Made by a program: the position numbers and the translations under genes
Origin: Larimichthys crocea
Taxonomy: Eukaryota > Chordata > Actinopteri > Sciaenidae
Length of the DNA stretch: 64,000 nucleotides
Direction: 5' to 3'
Assembly: GCF_000972845.2 (NCBI RefSeq)
Contig: NC_040017.1
Coordinates: forward strand, 21,214,742 to 21,278,741
Shown: positions 1-10,259 of the stretch, in pieces
Position numbering within the stretch: position 1 is the first letter of the stretch
Layout of the letters: every line of letters starts with the position of its first letter
The notes under the pieces: generated by a model
Database searches by the model: none
Told to the model about the DNA's origin: nothing
The model's input: only the letters and a program-made list of their open reading frames with translations

Positions 1-729
1 CAGTTGGTAAACCTGCCCAATGCTGCTAAATATCAGTTTTATTATCAAACATAACACAACATAACCCAATGATACGTGTAATCAGAGTCTGAAACAGGAT
101 CAGTGAAAGAGAAAAAGCTTAATCTACGCATAGGTCAAAAACACAAACAATTTCTATTCTCTAAGAGTTCTCTTCTGGAGAGAAAATCATCAGCTACTTT
201 AATAACTTTGAATGAATTAAGTCTGTTTTAAGGATAATTGTAATTACTCATTTCTAGCCTCTCAGATGTGAGGATTTGGTGCATTTCTTTGTCTTATACA
301 TTTTACAATCACTTCTGACATTTTACAGAACAAAAAATTTAAATAACATTAGTCTGATCAAAGTCTGCATCAGATTATAAGTGTTAAGGGTCAAAATCAG
401 AGTAAGAATGCAACGATTCAATTATAGATACAATTATAGAATGAGGACAAATCTGTTTCATTCATTAATTATAATGCATTCATTTTTCCAGTACTATGTA
501 AGTTTTCTATTGCCATTTTAGTCAACAGTTGGTTTTATTATTCCTTTGAGGGGATTACATGTTGTTTTGGTGAGAGGTACTTTATAAACAGTGCAATACT
601 GCTTTTCTGGCTTTGTTGCCATTGGTTTAGCACTTCTTAACACACCACTAACTTTGTTGGTTGTAACTGGAAGTGAAACAGTTGGTGTAGCTGAGGCTTT
701 ATAGTTGCAAAACCATAATAATAGTAATA

Positions 730-765
<36 letters not shown>

Positions 766-1574
766 TACATATATTTATTTAATGGGCGCCTTTCGGTCAC
801 CCAAGGACACCTTATAAAAATAAAAGTAGACAGCAAATAAACAAAACAAACAAAAAGAACCTAAAGTAAACACAATTACAAGAATACAAATTAAAAACAG
901 GTTAAAAATAGGACAGTGTAATTGGTCAGTCAGATGGAAAAGGCATTTTAAAAGGTGGGTTAGTGGGACTTGAATTGTGAGAGTGAGTTGTTTCCTTATG
1001 ACGGGGGGTGAACCCTGAGTTTATAATCTGCGGTTACAGTTAATCAACGTTCATCACTGCATCCTTAAATCCAGCGCACTTACGCGTGTGTTTGATTGTG
1101 TTCAGGGTATCAATAGCAAGATTATACTTTCGTGTTTCCGGTCATGCGTGAAACCAATACATAATAGAGTTTGCCAGTTTATTTAATCACCCTTCTTTTT
1201 ATCAGTGAGGCCTCCAGAAGACCAGAAAATAACTTTCACGAGGGCAGGATTTGTTGCAGGGTGGTTATTCACTTAATTTCAGGTAGGAGACGTTAGAGAA
1301 ATTCGGATTTATACTGGGGTTTAGATGTTTTGATCAAATAATGTGTGTTCCCCTGTTTTTTGCATGTCTCGTGCACTCCCCTTATTGAATCCGAATTGTA
1401 GATCAGTAGTCAAGGACAGGAGAGACAATGGGACTGAGAAACAGGCCTGGGAAGTGTCATTTTGATACATAATGTTCATTGTGAGCAGACTCATCAGTGA
1501 GGGAGTGTCTGGCAGCATTTGTCTCAATGCGGCGTCTATGTATATGTCTATGATCTATTAACTAAAGGAGAGTC
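1..1574. other. Gene-free left flank
   Basis: AT-rich non-coding sequence. I see no exon with splice sites on either strand. Later exons of nkapd1 (minus strand, starting at 2,716) would be expected to the left, but none is recognisable here, so intron 1 probably continues past the window edge. The only clear structure is the AAT microsatellite near 714-763. Confidence 0.5.
714..763. repeat. (AAT)n microsatellite
   Basis: About 16 imperfect AAT units, with two interruptions by AGT in the first half and a pure tract at the end. Simple-sequence repeat, no gene. Confidence 0.9.
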
Positions 1575-2036
1575 TTGGCGGAAAATGGATAAGGACGGAC
1601 TTTTAGGGGGGAACATTTCATTTTAAAAAGTTGCCCGACGGCTCGTTGGACAAAAACAAGGCATTTGCACAGTTTGCAAAGCCGAATTTAAATTCCACAG
1701 AAGTAACAACTTTAACATATCACCTCAAAGAACAAAACCCCAGTCTACACTACAGGAGTGTGCCTCGTCAGTATATTTTCCTATTCTGGCTTTTTTCTAT
1801 TAGCACTGTGCATATGTGCACCTTAAGCCAATAAAATGAATGAATTTAAATATACTTTCTCTGTGTTTATTCTACATTGATTTGATCATTTTACATAAAT
1901 AAATATTCATTATAGGCTTCAGTCTCAGAAAAATGCAATTAAATTATTGATAAATTTATTGATAAATTAATCGTGATTAATTACAGATTTTTTTGCGATT
2001 AATTAGTTAATTAGTTTTAATCGATTGACAGCCCTA
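1575..2036 (+). pseudogene. hAT transposase (BED zinc finger) remnant with 3' terminal repeat
   Basis: From about 1,628 the reading KLPDGSLDKNKA leads into ICTVCKAEFKFHRS in the next frame and then TTLTYHLKEQNPSLH back in the first frame. This is the CxxC...HxxxxH layout of a BED-type zinc finger at the N terminus of hAT transposases, broken by at least two small frameshifts. The rest of the transposase is missing. The sequence ends in TCGATTGACAGCCCTA (2,021-2,036), a typical right terminal repeat of this superfamily. It is an internally deleted dead element, not a host gene. The exact 5' limit is unclear. Confidence 0.55.
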
Positions 2037-2220
2037 ATAAGAACCAAATGTTAGAGCTCCTCAGGGAGCCTTTTCTCTGTGTTGCACTGTTAGACTCTCC
2101 TTCTTGTACAAGAATAATAAATCCAACTTAAACTTTGATACTTTTGAATCCAGTCTTCCTTATTCAAGAGTTTTTCCTTTAAAAAAAATCCCGTAACAAG
2201 TACTTCATAAGCTTACACAC

Positions 2221-2625
2221 CAGGGTTCCCACACCTTTTTCATGAACAAATTCAAGCACTTTTCAAGCACCAGTTTTTGAATTTTTCCAGCACCTTTAAA
2301 TAGGTAGCCTACTAGTTGTGTTTGCCATGATGGTCATGGGAAGTGCAGCGGTGCCACTGTATGGCATAATAATATGGGTTTAATTAGCATTATTTCATAT
2401 GGTGGTAGATTGACTGTTTTGATTTTTAACTAATTGTGAATTGGCTTGTATTCTCAGCTTGTGATCGGTGTATTGTGTAACTACCATAGCGCAGTAACAG
2501 TGACAAATAGACATCACACGCATTTTCAAGCACTTCACAAAAAATTCAAGCATTTTCACAACCTTGAAAACACTGAATTGAAATTCAAGCATTTTCAAGG
2601 AATTCAAGCACCCGTGGGAACCCTG
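2221..2625. mobile_element. hAT-like MITE with CAGGGTTCCCAC terminal inverted repeats
   Basis: The element opens with CAGGGTTCCCAC and closes with GTGGGAACCCTG, its exact reverse complement. The interior repeats short TTCAAGCA-type blocks and has no transposase. The flanks TTACACAC and TCCCACAA agree at 5 of 8 positions, so an 8-bp target duplication is only weakly supported. It lies in the presumed first intron of nkapd1, ending 22 bp from that gene's splice donor. Confidence 0.8.
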
Positions 2626-2647
2626 TCCCACAAACACATGCACTCAC

Positions 2648-2716
2648 CTTGTTGTGGGCATCTGTGTGTCGGATCACATTCCTCAGCAGCGTCTTTCCCA
2701 GAGGCTGCTTCGCCAT
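2648..2716 (-). CDS. nkapd1: NKAPD1, first coding exon (partial gene)
   Basis: Encodes 23 codons read leftward from ATG at 2,716, beginning [13 protein letters not shown] and continuing [10 protein letters not shown], followed by a consensus donor GTGAGT. Apart from the first residues this matches the highly conserved N terminus of NKAPD1 (C11orf57), whose human form reads [24 protein letters not shown]1 is a lysine- and serine-rich protein related to NKAP with no well-defined function. An in-frame ATG five codons upstream (2,731) is possible, but the 2,716 ATG has the better start context (G at -3 and +4). The remaining exons lie outside the window. Synteny supports the call: in human this gene sits beside PIH1D2 and DIXDC1. 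Confidence 0.75.
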
Positions 2717-3019
2717 GACGACCACTGACATAGAGACAAATGTTAAGTCAGACACAAGCGAGCGATGTTTTTATGAAAATAATGTGAGATAAGAAAAACA
2801 CACGACAGGTAAGTTAGCCTAAGTTAGCTCGCTGGCTAACACTTGCTCGATATTCAGAATAAACAAAACTACAGTTTGAAAAACTACTACCTCGTGTGTT
2901 GTTACGTTAAAATACTACTACCACACTCAAAGCGTAGTAAATATAAACAAACTATACCTTTTTATGACACGAGTAGTGTTCAAGAAGGACAAAAACACAC
3001 AGCTCTCAGCCTCTACCGG

Positions 3020-3085
3020 CACTTCCGCTTTACGTTGTGGCACATTTACGTCACCGAACGTTGGAAAAACTTTGTGATTGGTCCA
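3020..3085 (-). promoter_or_regulatory. Candidate nkapd1 promoter elements (ETS, CRE, CCAAT)
   Basis: Within 65 bp, about 305-365 bp upstream of the nkapd1 ATG, there is an ETS-type site (CTTCCG, 3,022-3,027), a full CRE/ATF palindrome (TTACGTCA, 3,046-3,053) and an inverted CCAAT box (ATTGG, 3,077-3,081). No TATA box is obvious. This cluster is typical of housekeeping promoters. The spacing is compatible with a 5'UTR of 200-300 nt. Role inferred from motifs only. Confidence 0.45.
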
Positions 3086-3378
3086 ACGGCCTGTCAATCA
3101 TCGTGGTGGTAGAAACCATAGAAACCGTTCTAACGGTCGGATATTCAAAAACACTGCAACATTAGCGTTTGTTTTTTTAAAGATTATTATTAATAATTCA
3201 TCTTTAAAACGTTAAATGACACACGACACAATCTGAGTGTTGTGAATATTACCAAACAAATAGGCTACTATCTCAAGGAACTCATAAAAGTGACGTGAAA
3301 TGAGCTGAGAGTCAACACTAGGCCATACCATCCTCCTCCTACATGTGTAAGTAGCATATACCACAACTTGAATTTGTT

Positions 3379-4028
3379 TAAAGGTGGTTCAGTGTGTAAG
3401 ATTTAGGAGTATCTATCGGTGGGAAATGAATATTAGTGGTGTGCCATACTGCATATTTTGGTATCGATCCGATACCAAGTAAATACGGGCCAGTATCGCA
3501 GATACAGTACCGATACTTTTCAATAAATAAGTCATTGAATTGCTAAATCTCAATTAATTTTCATGACCTTAAGTGTTTTTTTGTGATGTTTCCTTTTTCC
3601 CTTTTTTATAATTAAATAGAAAATGCTTTATTATCAAAAAAGCGGCGAGTAAGAATCGATCTCACCAGGCTAGTATCGATCCGATACCGATACTGACCGA
3701 TACTATCGATATTTGGATCGACCCGCCCACCACCGTTGAATATAATGTTCATTGGTATGTTTTCATGTGTGTTAAATCACCTGATAATAAGAATTGTTGT
3801 GTTTTTGTTGTCTTAAAATGAGCCTTTTATATCTACAGCGAGGGCGGGTCCTCTTCCACGAAGTCCACCATGTTGAACCGCCATTTTTTCTACAGTAGCC
3901 CAGAACAGACAAACCAAACACTGGCTTTTGCTTTTTATGTGAATTTCACAGCCAGAGTTTTTTTTTTTTTTACATGCTTGGAAGGAGAGGGTATTCATTT
4001 GGTTGCAATCTGCAACTTCGTTGCTAAT
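3379..4028. mobile_element. Percomorph MITE copy, interrupted by a second element
   Basis: The left end, AAAGGTGGTTCAGTGTGTAA, resembles the AAAGGTCCAGTGTGTAGGAT terminal repeat of a widespread percomorph non-autonomous element. The interior (GGGTCCTCTTCCACG, CCAGAACAGACAAACCAAAC, GGTTGCAATCTGCAACTTC) matches the same family. The right terminal repeat has decayed. The copy is split by a hAT-like insertion at 3,434-3,735. Non-coding. Confidence 0.65.
3434..3735. mobile_element. Nested hAT-like MITE with 8-bp target duplication
   Basis: A ~300-bp element rich in ATCGATCCGATACC motifs on both strands. Its ends are TAGTGGTG and CACCACCG, imperfect inverted repeats. It is flanked by ATGAATAT (3,426-3,433) and TTGAATAT (3,736-3,743), a 7-of-8 match, as expected for the 8-bp duplication made by hAT transposition. 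It sits inside the MITE at 3,379-4,028 and is therefore younger. Confidence 0.65.
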
Positions 4029-4078
4029 CCAAGGATAAATTAATTATGTCAGTCACTGACTTTTTAAACTAATATCAA

Positions 4079-4520
4079 CACTTTTTTTCTCTTCTTTCTA
4101 TTATTGTTATTGTAATCAGTGTCCTCAGTGACCCTGATTTGAGGAGTTAATGAATCTCAAGTATATTAAGTACCGATTAACATTAATGTGCTGATAATAT
4201 AAGAAACAAACAAACATGTTTGTTTAATGTTCATACGTACTGAAATGAAATGTTCTATGTATGATAAAGCTGTAACATTAAAGGTTTCGGTGTATAACAT
4301 TTCAGTGGATCTATTGGCAGAAACTATGTTTTCATGTTGTACCACCATGTTTCTACAGTAGCACGTTTCGCAGCCACCATCGGTTCTCCTTCACATTAGG
4401 AAGGAGAGGGTGAGGTGAGTAGTATTCAGTTGGTTGGCATCTCCAGCCTCACAATGGGCCTTTAAACCACTAAATTATTTTTTTTATTTCATTAAAATGT
4501 TTAATCAGTTTTGTTTATAT
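4079..4520 (+). repeat. Duplicated segment, copy A (partner at 8,310-8,788)
   Basis: Collinear with 8,310-8,788 over its whole length. Both copies share GTCCTCAGTGACC, AAGAAACAAACAAACAT, CATGTTGTACCACCATG and the tail TTTAATCAGTTTTGTTTATA. The central part is a short member of the percomorph MITE family (TTAAAGGTTTCGGTGTATA to GGGCCTTTAAA). The shared flanks outside the MITE show that a larger unit was copied, not just two independent insertions. No gene. Confidence 0.75.
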
Positions 4521-4697
4521 ATCCCAGAACAGACAAACCAAACACTGGCTTTTGCTTTTTATGTGAATTTCACAGCCAGAGTTTTTCCTACATGCTTGGA
4601 AGGAGAGGGTGAAGCTTAGCAGAGTATTCATTTGGTTGTAATCTGCAACTTCATTTCTAGGTACCACTAAATCCTACAGAGTGGACCTTTAAAGTGC
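4521..4697. mobile_element. 3' half of a percomorph MITE
   Basis: Begins at CCCAGAACAGACAAACCAAAC, the same internal block seen at 3,899-3,919, and runs to CCACTAAATCCTACAGAGTG then GACCTTTAAA, the right terminal repeat of that family. It adjoins duplicated segment A. Non-coding. Confidence 0.6.
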
Positions 4698-5110
4698 AGA
4701 AATACTCTGTTACAAGTAAAAGTGGTGCATTTAAAATTTTGAATAAGTAAAATTACTAATTTTGCTTAATGGCCCCTTTTTATAATAATGTTATTTTATA
4801 ACTTTAGTGTTGCTGTTGGTGATTGTGGGACTAATTTAATCACATTATCTTAAGAATCCCCTGTGGGAATCAATAACATTTTATTGATATAATTAATTTA
4901 TCCTTGGATTATATTTTGTCATATTAATCTGAACCTGGAAAGTAAGAAGTAATTATTAAAATTAATGTAGTGAAATAAAAGTATAATATTTGCCCCTGAA
5001 CTGTAGTGGAGCACAAAAAAATAAGTATATATTCAAGCAAAGTACTGTACTATTAATGTTTTTTTCACTTGAGTTAATGGACTTATATTAACCATTACTT
5101 TCCACCACTG
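4698..5110. mobile_element. MITE of the CCACCACTG-ended family
   Basis: Starts near GTGCAGAAATACTCTGTTAC and ends TTACTTTCCACCACTG at 5,109. The interior has ACAAGTAAAAGT, GTATAATATTTGCCCCTGAA and AAGTACTGTACT blocks typical of an abundant fish non-autonomous DNA element. Similar sequence occurs at 11,590-12,200 and 59,750-60,095. No coding capacity. Confidence 0.5.
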
Positions 5111-6411
5111 GAAGAACTTCTCCAGTGAGACCAAAATGTGTCATTTGTATTTTCTACATGTGTCACTTAGACAAAATACATGTGAATGTACTGTCAGTAA
5201 ATAGGCTACAAATTTACTGACAAGCTAGTCTCGATCTAGGCTATCTGTTTCTCCCTCAATAAAAAATTAATAGAACTACAATCAAATAAAAGATTGCATA
5301 ATAACACAAGTTTACAAAAAATATACTACATTTTCTCCCTGCTTGCTTTGTTTGTGCTAAACTAGGCTAGATATATCCTGGCATGATTTGTATCTGGCCC
5401 ATTTAAAAACAAGCTACAACCCAGTTTCACTAATGTACAGTCCTCAGAGGCTCCTACACACAGTAGACCCATAGCTGCACGATCAGCCATCCTGGTTCTG
5501 ATGATCCACAGGACTTACAAATGATGTAAAACAGTTCTGGTAATACATTCATATACATGTTGAGAGATGGATCACTTTGTAATAACCAATTAGACTTCAA
5601 CCTATTTAGAATCTCCTGGTGGTTATGCAAGCCAGTATTTTAAAGGCACAGTATGACGTGCTGTACAGTAAGAGATGCTCAGTTAAGGGGGTGCCTAATT
5701 AGTGGTTTTTCTCCTTGGGTATTTATGAAGCTGCTCCATATTACTACAGACTGAGAAATGAGAGTTCTCACTATTACCCAGTGGGAATCAGTTTCCATCT
5801 TATTTCATGAATGTACATTAAATCACATTTTAGATAACTGCGTGCCAGTTTGATGCATTTATGTATTTCATGCATTTACAACTACTTTGAAGCTGCTGCT
5901 CAACTGTGTAAGTAGTACTACAAGCATTTCACCAGAAAGAGCTGCTTGAGCTTAAATATCACACTGACAGTAACAGACGCTTTCCTTGAACGAAAAGCCA
6001 GTCTTTGTTGGATTTAGTATCCTTCTCCTCATCCTTTTATGATATCTTTTCAAGATGGTTGATGCTTAGGTCCTTCATGTTCTGACACAAATCACCGGGG
6101 ACAATTTTTGACACAAATTGTATTTGATGACTGGTGAGCAAGTAGAAAATGTCTCCTATTAGGGATAATTATGTCTTTTTTAAGTTATTTTCTCTCGAAA
6201 TAGTTCATTGTTTCAAACTTCAGTTTGAGTCTATTTTTGTTCACCAAAGTACAACCAGGTTTTAAACTGTGTCAAAATAATTTAATGTACAACTTTTGAG
6301 GCTGTGATTAATCGATTGTTGACATGACAGTGCAGATGAGTCAGTTTATCTGTAAGGAAGCCAACAACATGTACTCAGATACTATACTATACAGTAAAGA
6401 GATACTTTTTA
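5111..6411. other. Intergenic DNA, nothing recognised
   Basis: AT-rich sequence with stop codons in all frames at short intervals and no exon-like segment with paired splice sites. I see no tRNA, repeat array or clear promoter. Confidence 0.5.
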
Positions 6412-6585
6412 AAATATTTTTTGGGGGTATTTTCTGCTTTATTTGATAGTGACAGCTGGATAAATGGAATGTACCGGATATTCAGGAGAGAGAAAGGATG
6501 CCATGCAGCAAAGGACCCAGGCTGAAATCAAACATGGGTTGCTGAGGTAAGGACTTTTAGCTTTGTTACATGGGGCGTGTAGCAG
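6412..6585 (-). mobile_element. tRNA-derived SINE, diverged, minus strand
   Basis: Read on the minus strand, the order is a tRNA-like head, a body and the tail TATCAAATAAAGCAG. The CTTTATTTGATAGTGACAGC block (6,438-6,457) is the reverse complement of the tail region of the SINE at 12,804. The head is badly decayed and the internal promoter boxes cannot be trusted. Confidence 0.45.
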
Positions 6586-6749
6586 CAACTTTCCAGTAAA
6601 ACGTCTGCTAAGAGGCTGAGTAGGTGATGGAATTATTGTATATATATTAGTATTATCTTTTTGTATTCATGACGTAGTAAATTGCATTGTGCTTCTATTC
6701 TTATCTTGACCTTTAGCTTACTGCCTTTTAGAATGCTTTTTGAACTTTA

Positions 6750-7152
6750 CATGACACCATGTACCCTCTATGGAAACTTCCATAGGAGGAAGTACTGGTT
6801 TCACATCTTGTATGGTTATGGAGAAATTGCAGCCCATGACCTTAAGAACAATTAAGAAACTTATCTGTCCCCAACTGCCTTTGTTTATCTGTCAAAGTCC
6901 AAATGTCACATGTAACTAACTGCCTTTTACTCCCAGTGACGAAATGTACCATGACGTATGTACCATGAATATATAATCAACCAATGGGATATGATCACAC
7001 CCCTTTTTGAATGCAAATAAAGATGCATAGGAGGAACCAGAAAGTTGGAAGACTGCTGTTGTCTGACAGCAGGTTGGTTCCCCTTTGCAAATTGATTTGA
7101 GTTCCTTGAGTCCGTGTCTATTTGTTAATGATAATAGTGTCAACCCTGACAG
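6750..7152 (+). mobile_element. Possible solo LTR
   Basis: A ~400-bp stretch with LTR-like order: CCAAT box (ACCAATGGGA near 6,980), TATA-like AATATATAAT just before it, a polyadenylation signal AATAAA at 7,014-7,019, then a U5-like stretch ending CAACCCTGACA. No gag, pol or env reading frame follows. The 5' boundary is a guess (a TG dinucleotide near 6,751) and no target duplication was identified. It could instead be unrelated intergenic DNA with chance motifs. Confidence 0.25.
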
Positions 7153-8309
7153 TAGGCTCCTACCGTGACACGTTGGTCCAAAAGAAAAGTCATACGTTGT
7201 ATGTTTTAGGATGTTTATTAACCAAAATAGTAACAACAAACTCAAATTGGCATAACAACTAACTGAACTATAGAATATGAAATGAGATAAGTGCCAAAAT
7301 GATAATAAGATGTGAAACGTGAGAATCAGCAATGACACGGTCAACAGAAAATAACTGACCCTGTCACCCTCTTTGTCCAAAAACTCCCGCCACCAAGTGC
7401 ACAGGTAAAAATAATGTGCGACAACAACCATACTCCCTGTGCCAGTTACCAGACGTAAAGGTGACTTACAAAATGTGTGCGATCTACACAAATAATCATC
7501 GTGAACTACTGTATATATACACATTTTGGTTCTTTTTACTTAAAATAGGTTTGAATGCAGGACTTTGATCTAAGTGTATTTATTGAAAGATTTTGACAAT
7601 TATAAAATAAGTCAACCTTTCCAAATATGTGAGCAATCTAGGAGGTTGTGCAGGTATGAGTACTTGATGATTGTCAATCTTGGATGTTATTTAATACACA
7701 AATATTTTGAACAGAAGCTGATTTATAATGACTTTCAATCATCTTTCACTCTCCTCCCCAAACAATAAACCCAAACAGCCACAGACTTATTTTCTAAATT
7801 GCATGTGACAACAAAAATGGATGAGATTCTCAGCGACAAAACCTTATCAGTCTGTGGTGCTTCATGCATATCTGTTTGAAGGTCACTGAAATCAAATAAA
7901 GACGAGTAACTCTTGTTTCATTGCAGGCACAATAATAATTTCCAATCAGAATCCATGGTGACCAAGCAAACAATCTGTTCTATTTTAGCAACTCATTTGA
8001 TTTACAAATTGGCTGACTGCATGCTGTCCCTGTGGCAAACCGGCTTTCTTCTCACCTCCTGGCTCCCTGGTGGTGGAATGACTTTCCCACCACAGTCTGA
8101 ACAGCAAAGTCACTCCTTATATATCATCCATGCATGAACACAATATTCTCTTTGTTTCCCCCAATTCCCCCAGTCACATCTAGGTCTGCTAAATCTTCAT
8201 TGTCTGTTCTGTACCTGAGTTTGCCCTTGTCTTTTTAATATTGGAGGAGCAAAAACATTCAAAGGAACGCCCAAAAGAACAGGAATTACTGGAGAGACAG
8301 GAACAGAAA
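7153..8309. other. Intergenic DNA, nothing recognised
   Basis: Moderately AT-rich DNA without exon-like structure on either strand. A 202-codon open frame on the minus strand (7,524-6,916) overlaps the LTR-like segment but has no recognisable domain. Confidence 0.45.
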
Positions 8310-8788
8310 CTTTTTTTTCTTTGTATTATTGTTGTTGTTATCAGTGTCCTCAGTGACCCAAATGTGAGGAGTTAATAAATCTCACAACAATTATATTAAG
8401 TACATTAATGTGCTGACAATATAAGAAACAAACAAACATTTCCCCCCTGGGATTATTAAAGTATTTCTGATTCTGATTTTGATGTTTGTTTAATGTTAAT
8501 ACGTACTGAAATTAAATGTTCTATTTATGATGAAGCTGTAACATTAAAGGTTCGGTGTATATATATATCTGTTGGCAGAAACTACGTTTTCATGTTGTAC
8601 CACCATGTTTCTACAGTAGCACGTTTCGCAGCCACCATAGGTTCTCCTTCACATTGGGAAGGAGAGGGTGAGGTGAGTAGTATTCAGTTGGTTGCATCTC
8701 CAGCCTCTAAATCATACACACTGGGCCTTTAAACCACTAAATTATTTTTTTTATTTCATTAAAATGTTTAATCAGTTTTGTTTATATA
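8310..8788 (+). repeat. Duplicated segment, copy B (partner at 4,079-4,520)
   Basis: Collinear with copy A and with the better preserved MITE core: left end TTAAAGGTTCGGTGTATA, right end CATACACACTGGGCCTTTAA. It differs by a ~42-bp insertion at about 8,439-8,480 (GGGATTATTAAAGTATTTCT followed by GATTCTGATT), which looks like the 3' tail of a LINE. Confidence 0.75.
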
Positions 8789-10259
8789 GCCCAAACACAG
8801 ACATTTTCCTTGGGGGGCTTTACAATCTGTACTAATTATGTAAAATATTATCCTTATCTCCTTTATACTTCTCTTCAAGGGATATCTTGTACCTTTCACT
8901 CCACTAAAATTATTTTAAAGCTTTAATCGCCAGTTACTTTGTACATTCTGATTATTAATACAAAATTAATGACAATAAATAATGATGTGAAGATAATGGA
9001 GTAGAAGTGCTGCTGGATCTTAATGGTGATCACATCCTGGAGCTCTTTGAGTGCTTCAGGTATATTGTGTTTATTCCATCTTGTGAAAGGCTCATTGCAT
9101 AGATAAATGATGGTCTCAGTGAAAAAATAATAAATGCAAGTCTCTTTCAAAGACAGCCCAAGGTTAAAGAATTGAAAAGCTTTTATTTTATATGGCAGTA
9201 TGTATTTAAAATCACTTCATCAGGGTCAGTGTTAGCAGTAGCTTGCAGATCTATCTTGTATTTCACTAATCAATAAGACATTTTATTTTAAAGATATTTT
9301 TTAGCCTTTTCAAGCTTTATTTGATAGAAACAGCTGAAGAATGACAGAAATGTGGAGAGAGACTGATGGGGAAAGCCTTTGTACACCGGGCGGATGCTCT
9401 ACCAACACCCAGTAATCAATAAGATATGATGTACTATTACAGATTAAACTATCGGCTACAGCATTACAGTGATGCTTACACATGAATACATCAACAATTA
9501 TAATCCAGTAACATGTATTATTCTGAAATAAGCCATTCAAACTTTTAGTTTTGGCACTTTAAGTATGATTTGACGCTTTCGCCTTTACTCGGGTAATAGT
9601 TAATGCTGCATTAGCCTGGCGGTCTACATACATTTCACTCTGCAGTAGTTCACTGAAGCGCGTTGATATTGCTCATACAGAATCTGACACACTGTCATTT
9701 TGTTCTGGGCAGAACTGCAAGCTGCCACGTAGAGACCTATTTCACATTCTTGCTGATGACACCGGCAACATTTCTAACAGCTTAATGACAGTGTGTTCAG
9801 CCAAAAACACGAGCAGCACATGCCCTATAAAAACCTCATTTCTCTTTGCCCGCTGCCTAAATTTTAAACCTGCCACTTTTTGCATTCAGGTTTAATCTGA
9901 TGGCTCAACTCTTTCTCTGGAGAACTTATGTTTTTTAAAAGCTTTCTGACACAACTGCAATAAAAAAGTGTTGCTCACTGTGTACACAACACAACAAGAA
10001 TAGTGTGAAAAGAGCTGTAATTGCAGGCTGATGTGTGCCTTCCATAAATACCATTTTCTGTTTGCTTATTTCCAAGTATACTTCCTCTGACTGTGTAAAT
10101 ATATCATTAACCTCTCATATGTTTCAGCTTGTGTGTTGTGTTGGTGTTGTGCAAGGCAGTGATTTTGTCAGCAAACAAAAGACTTAACCATGCAAATTTC
10201 CACGTCCCTTGTTTAGTCCATATGTTTGTTCTCATTTTAGCCGCAGTGACATACAGTAC
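8789..10259. other. Intergenic DNA upstream of dixdc1
   Basis: Apart from a SINE fragment at about 9,291-9,415, I see only AT-rich unique sequence. In particular I found no exon encoding a calponin-homology (CH) domain, which the long form of dixdc1 would need upstream of its short-form promoter. Confidence 0.45.
9291..9415 (-). mobile_element. SINE fragment, minus strand
   Basis: CTTTATTTGATAGAAACAGC and the following GACAGAAATGTGGAGAGAGA resemble the reverse complement of the tail and body of the SINE at 12,804-12,975. The tRNA-like head is truncated near a GCGGATGCTCTACCAAC stretch. Confidence 0.45.

Noticed and set aside
6916..7524. 202-codon open frame on the minus strand
   Set aside because: No recognisable domain, biased to AT-rich hydrophobic codons, overlaps an LTR-like segment, and not flanked by splice sites of any neighbouring gene.
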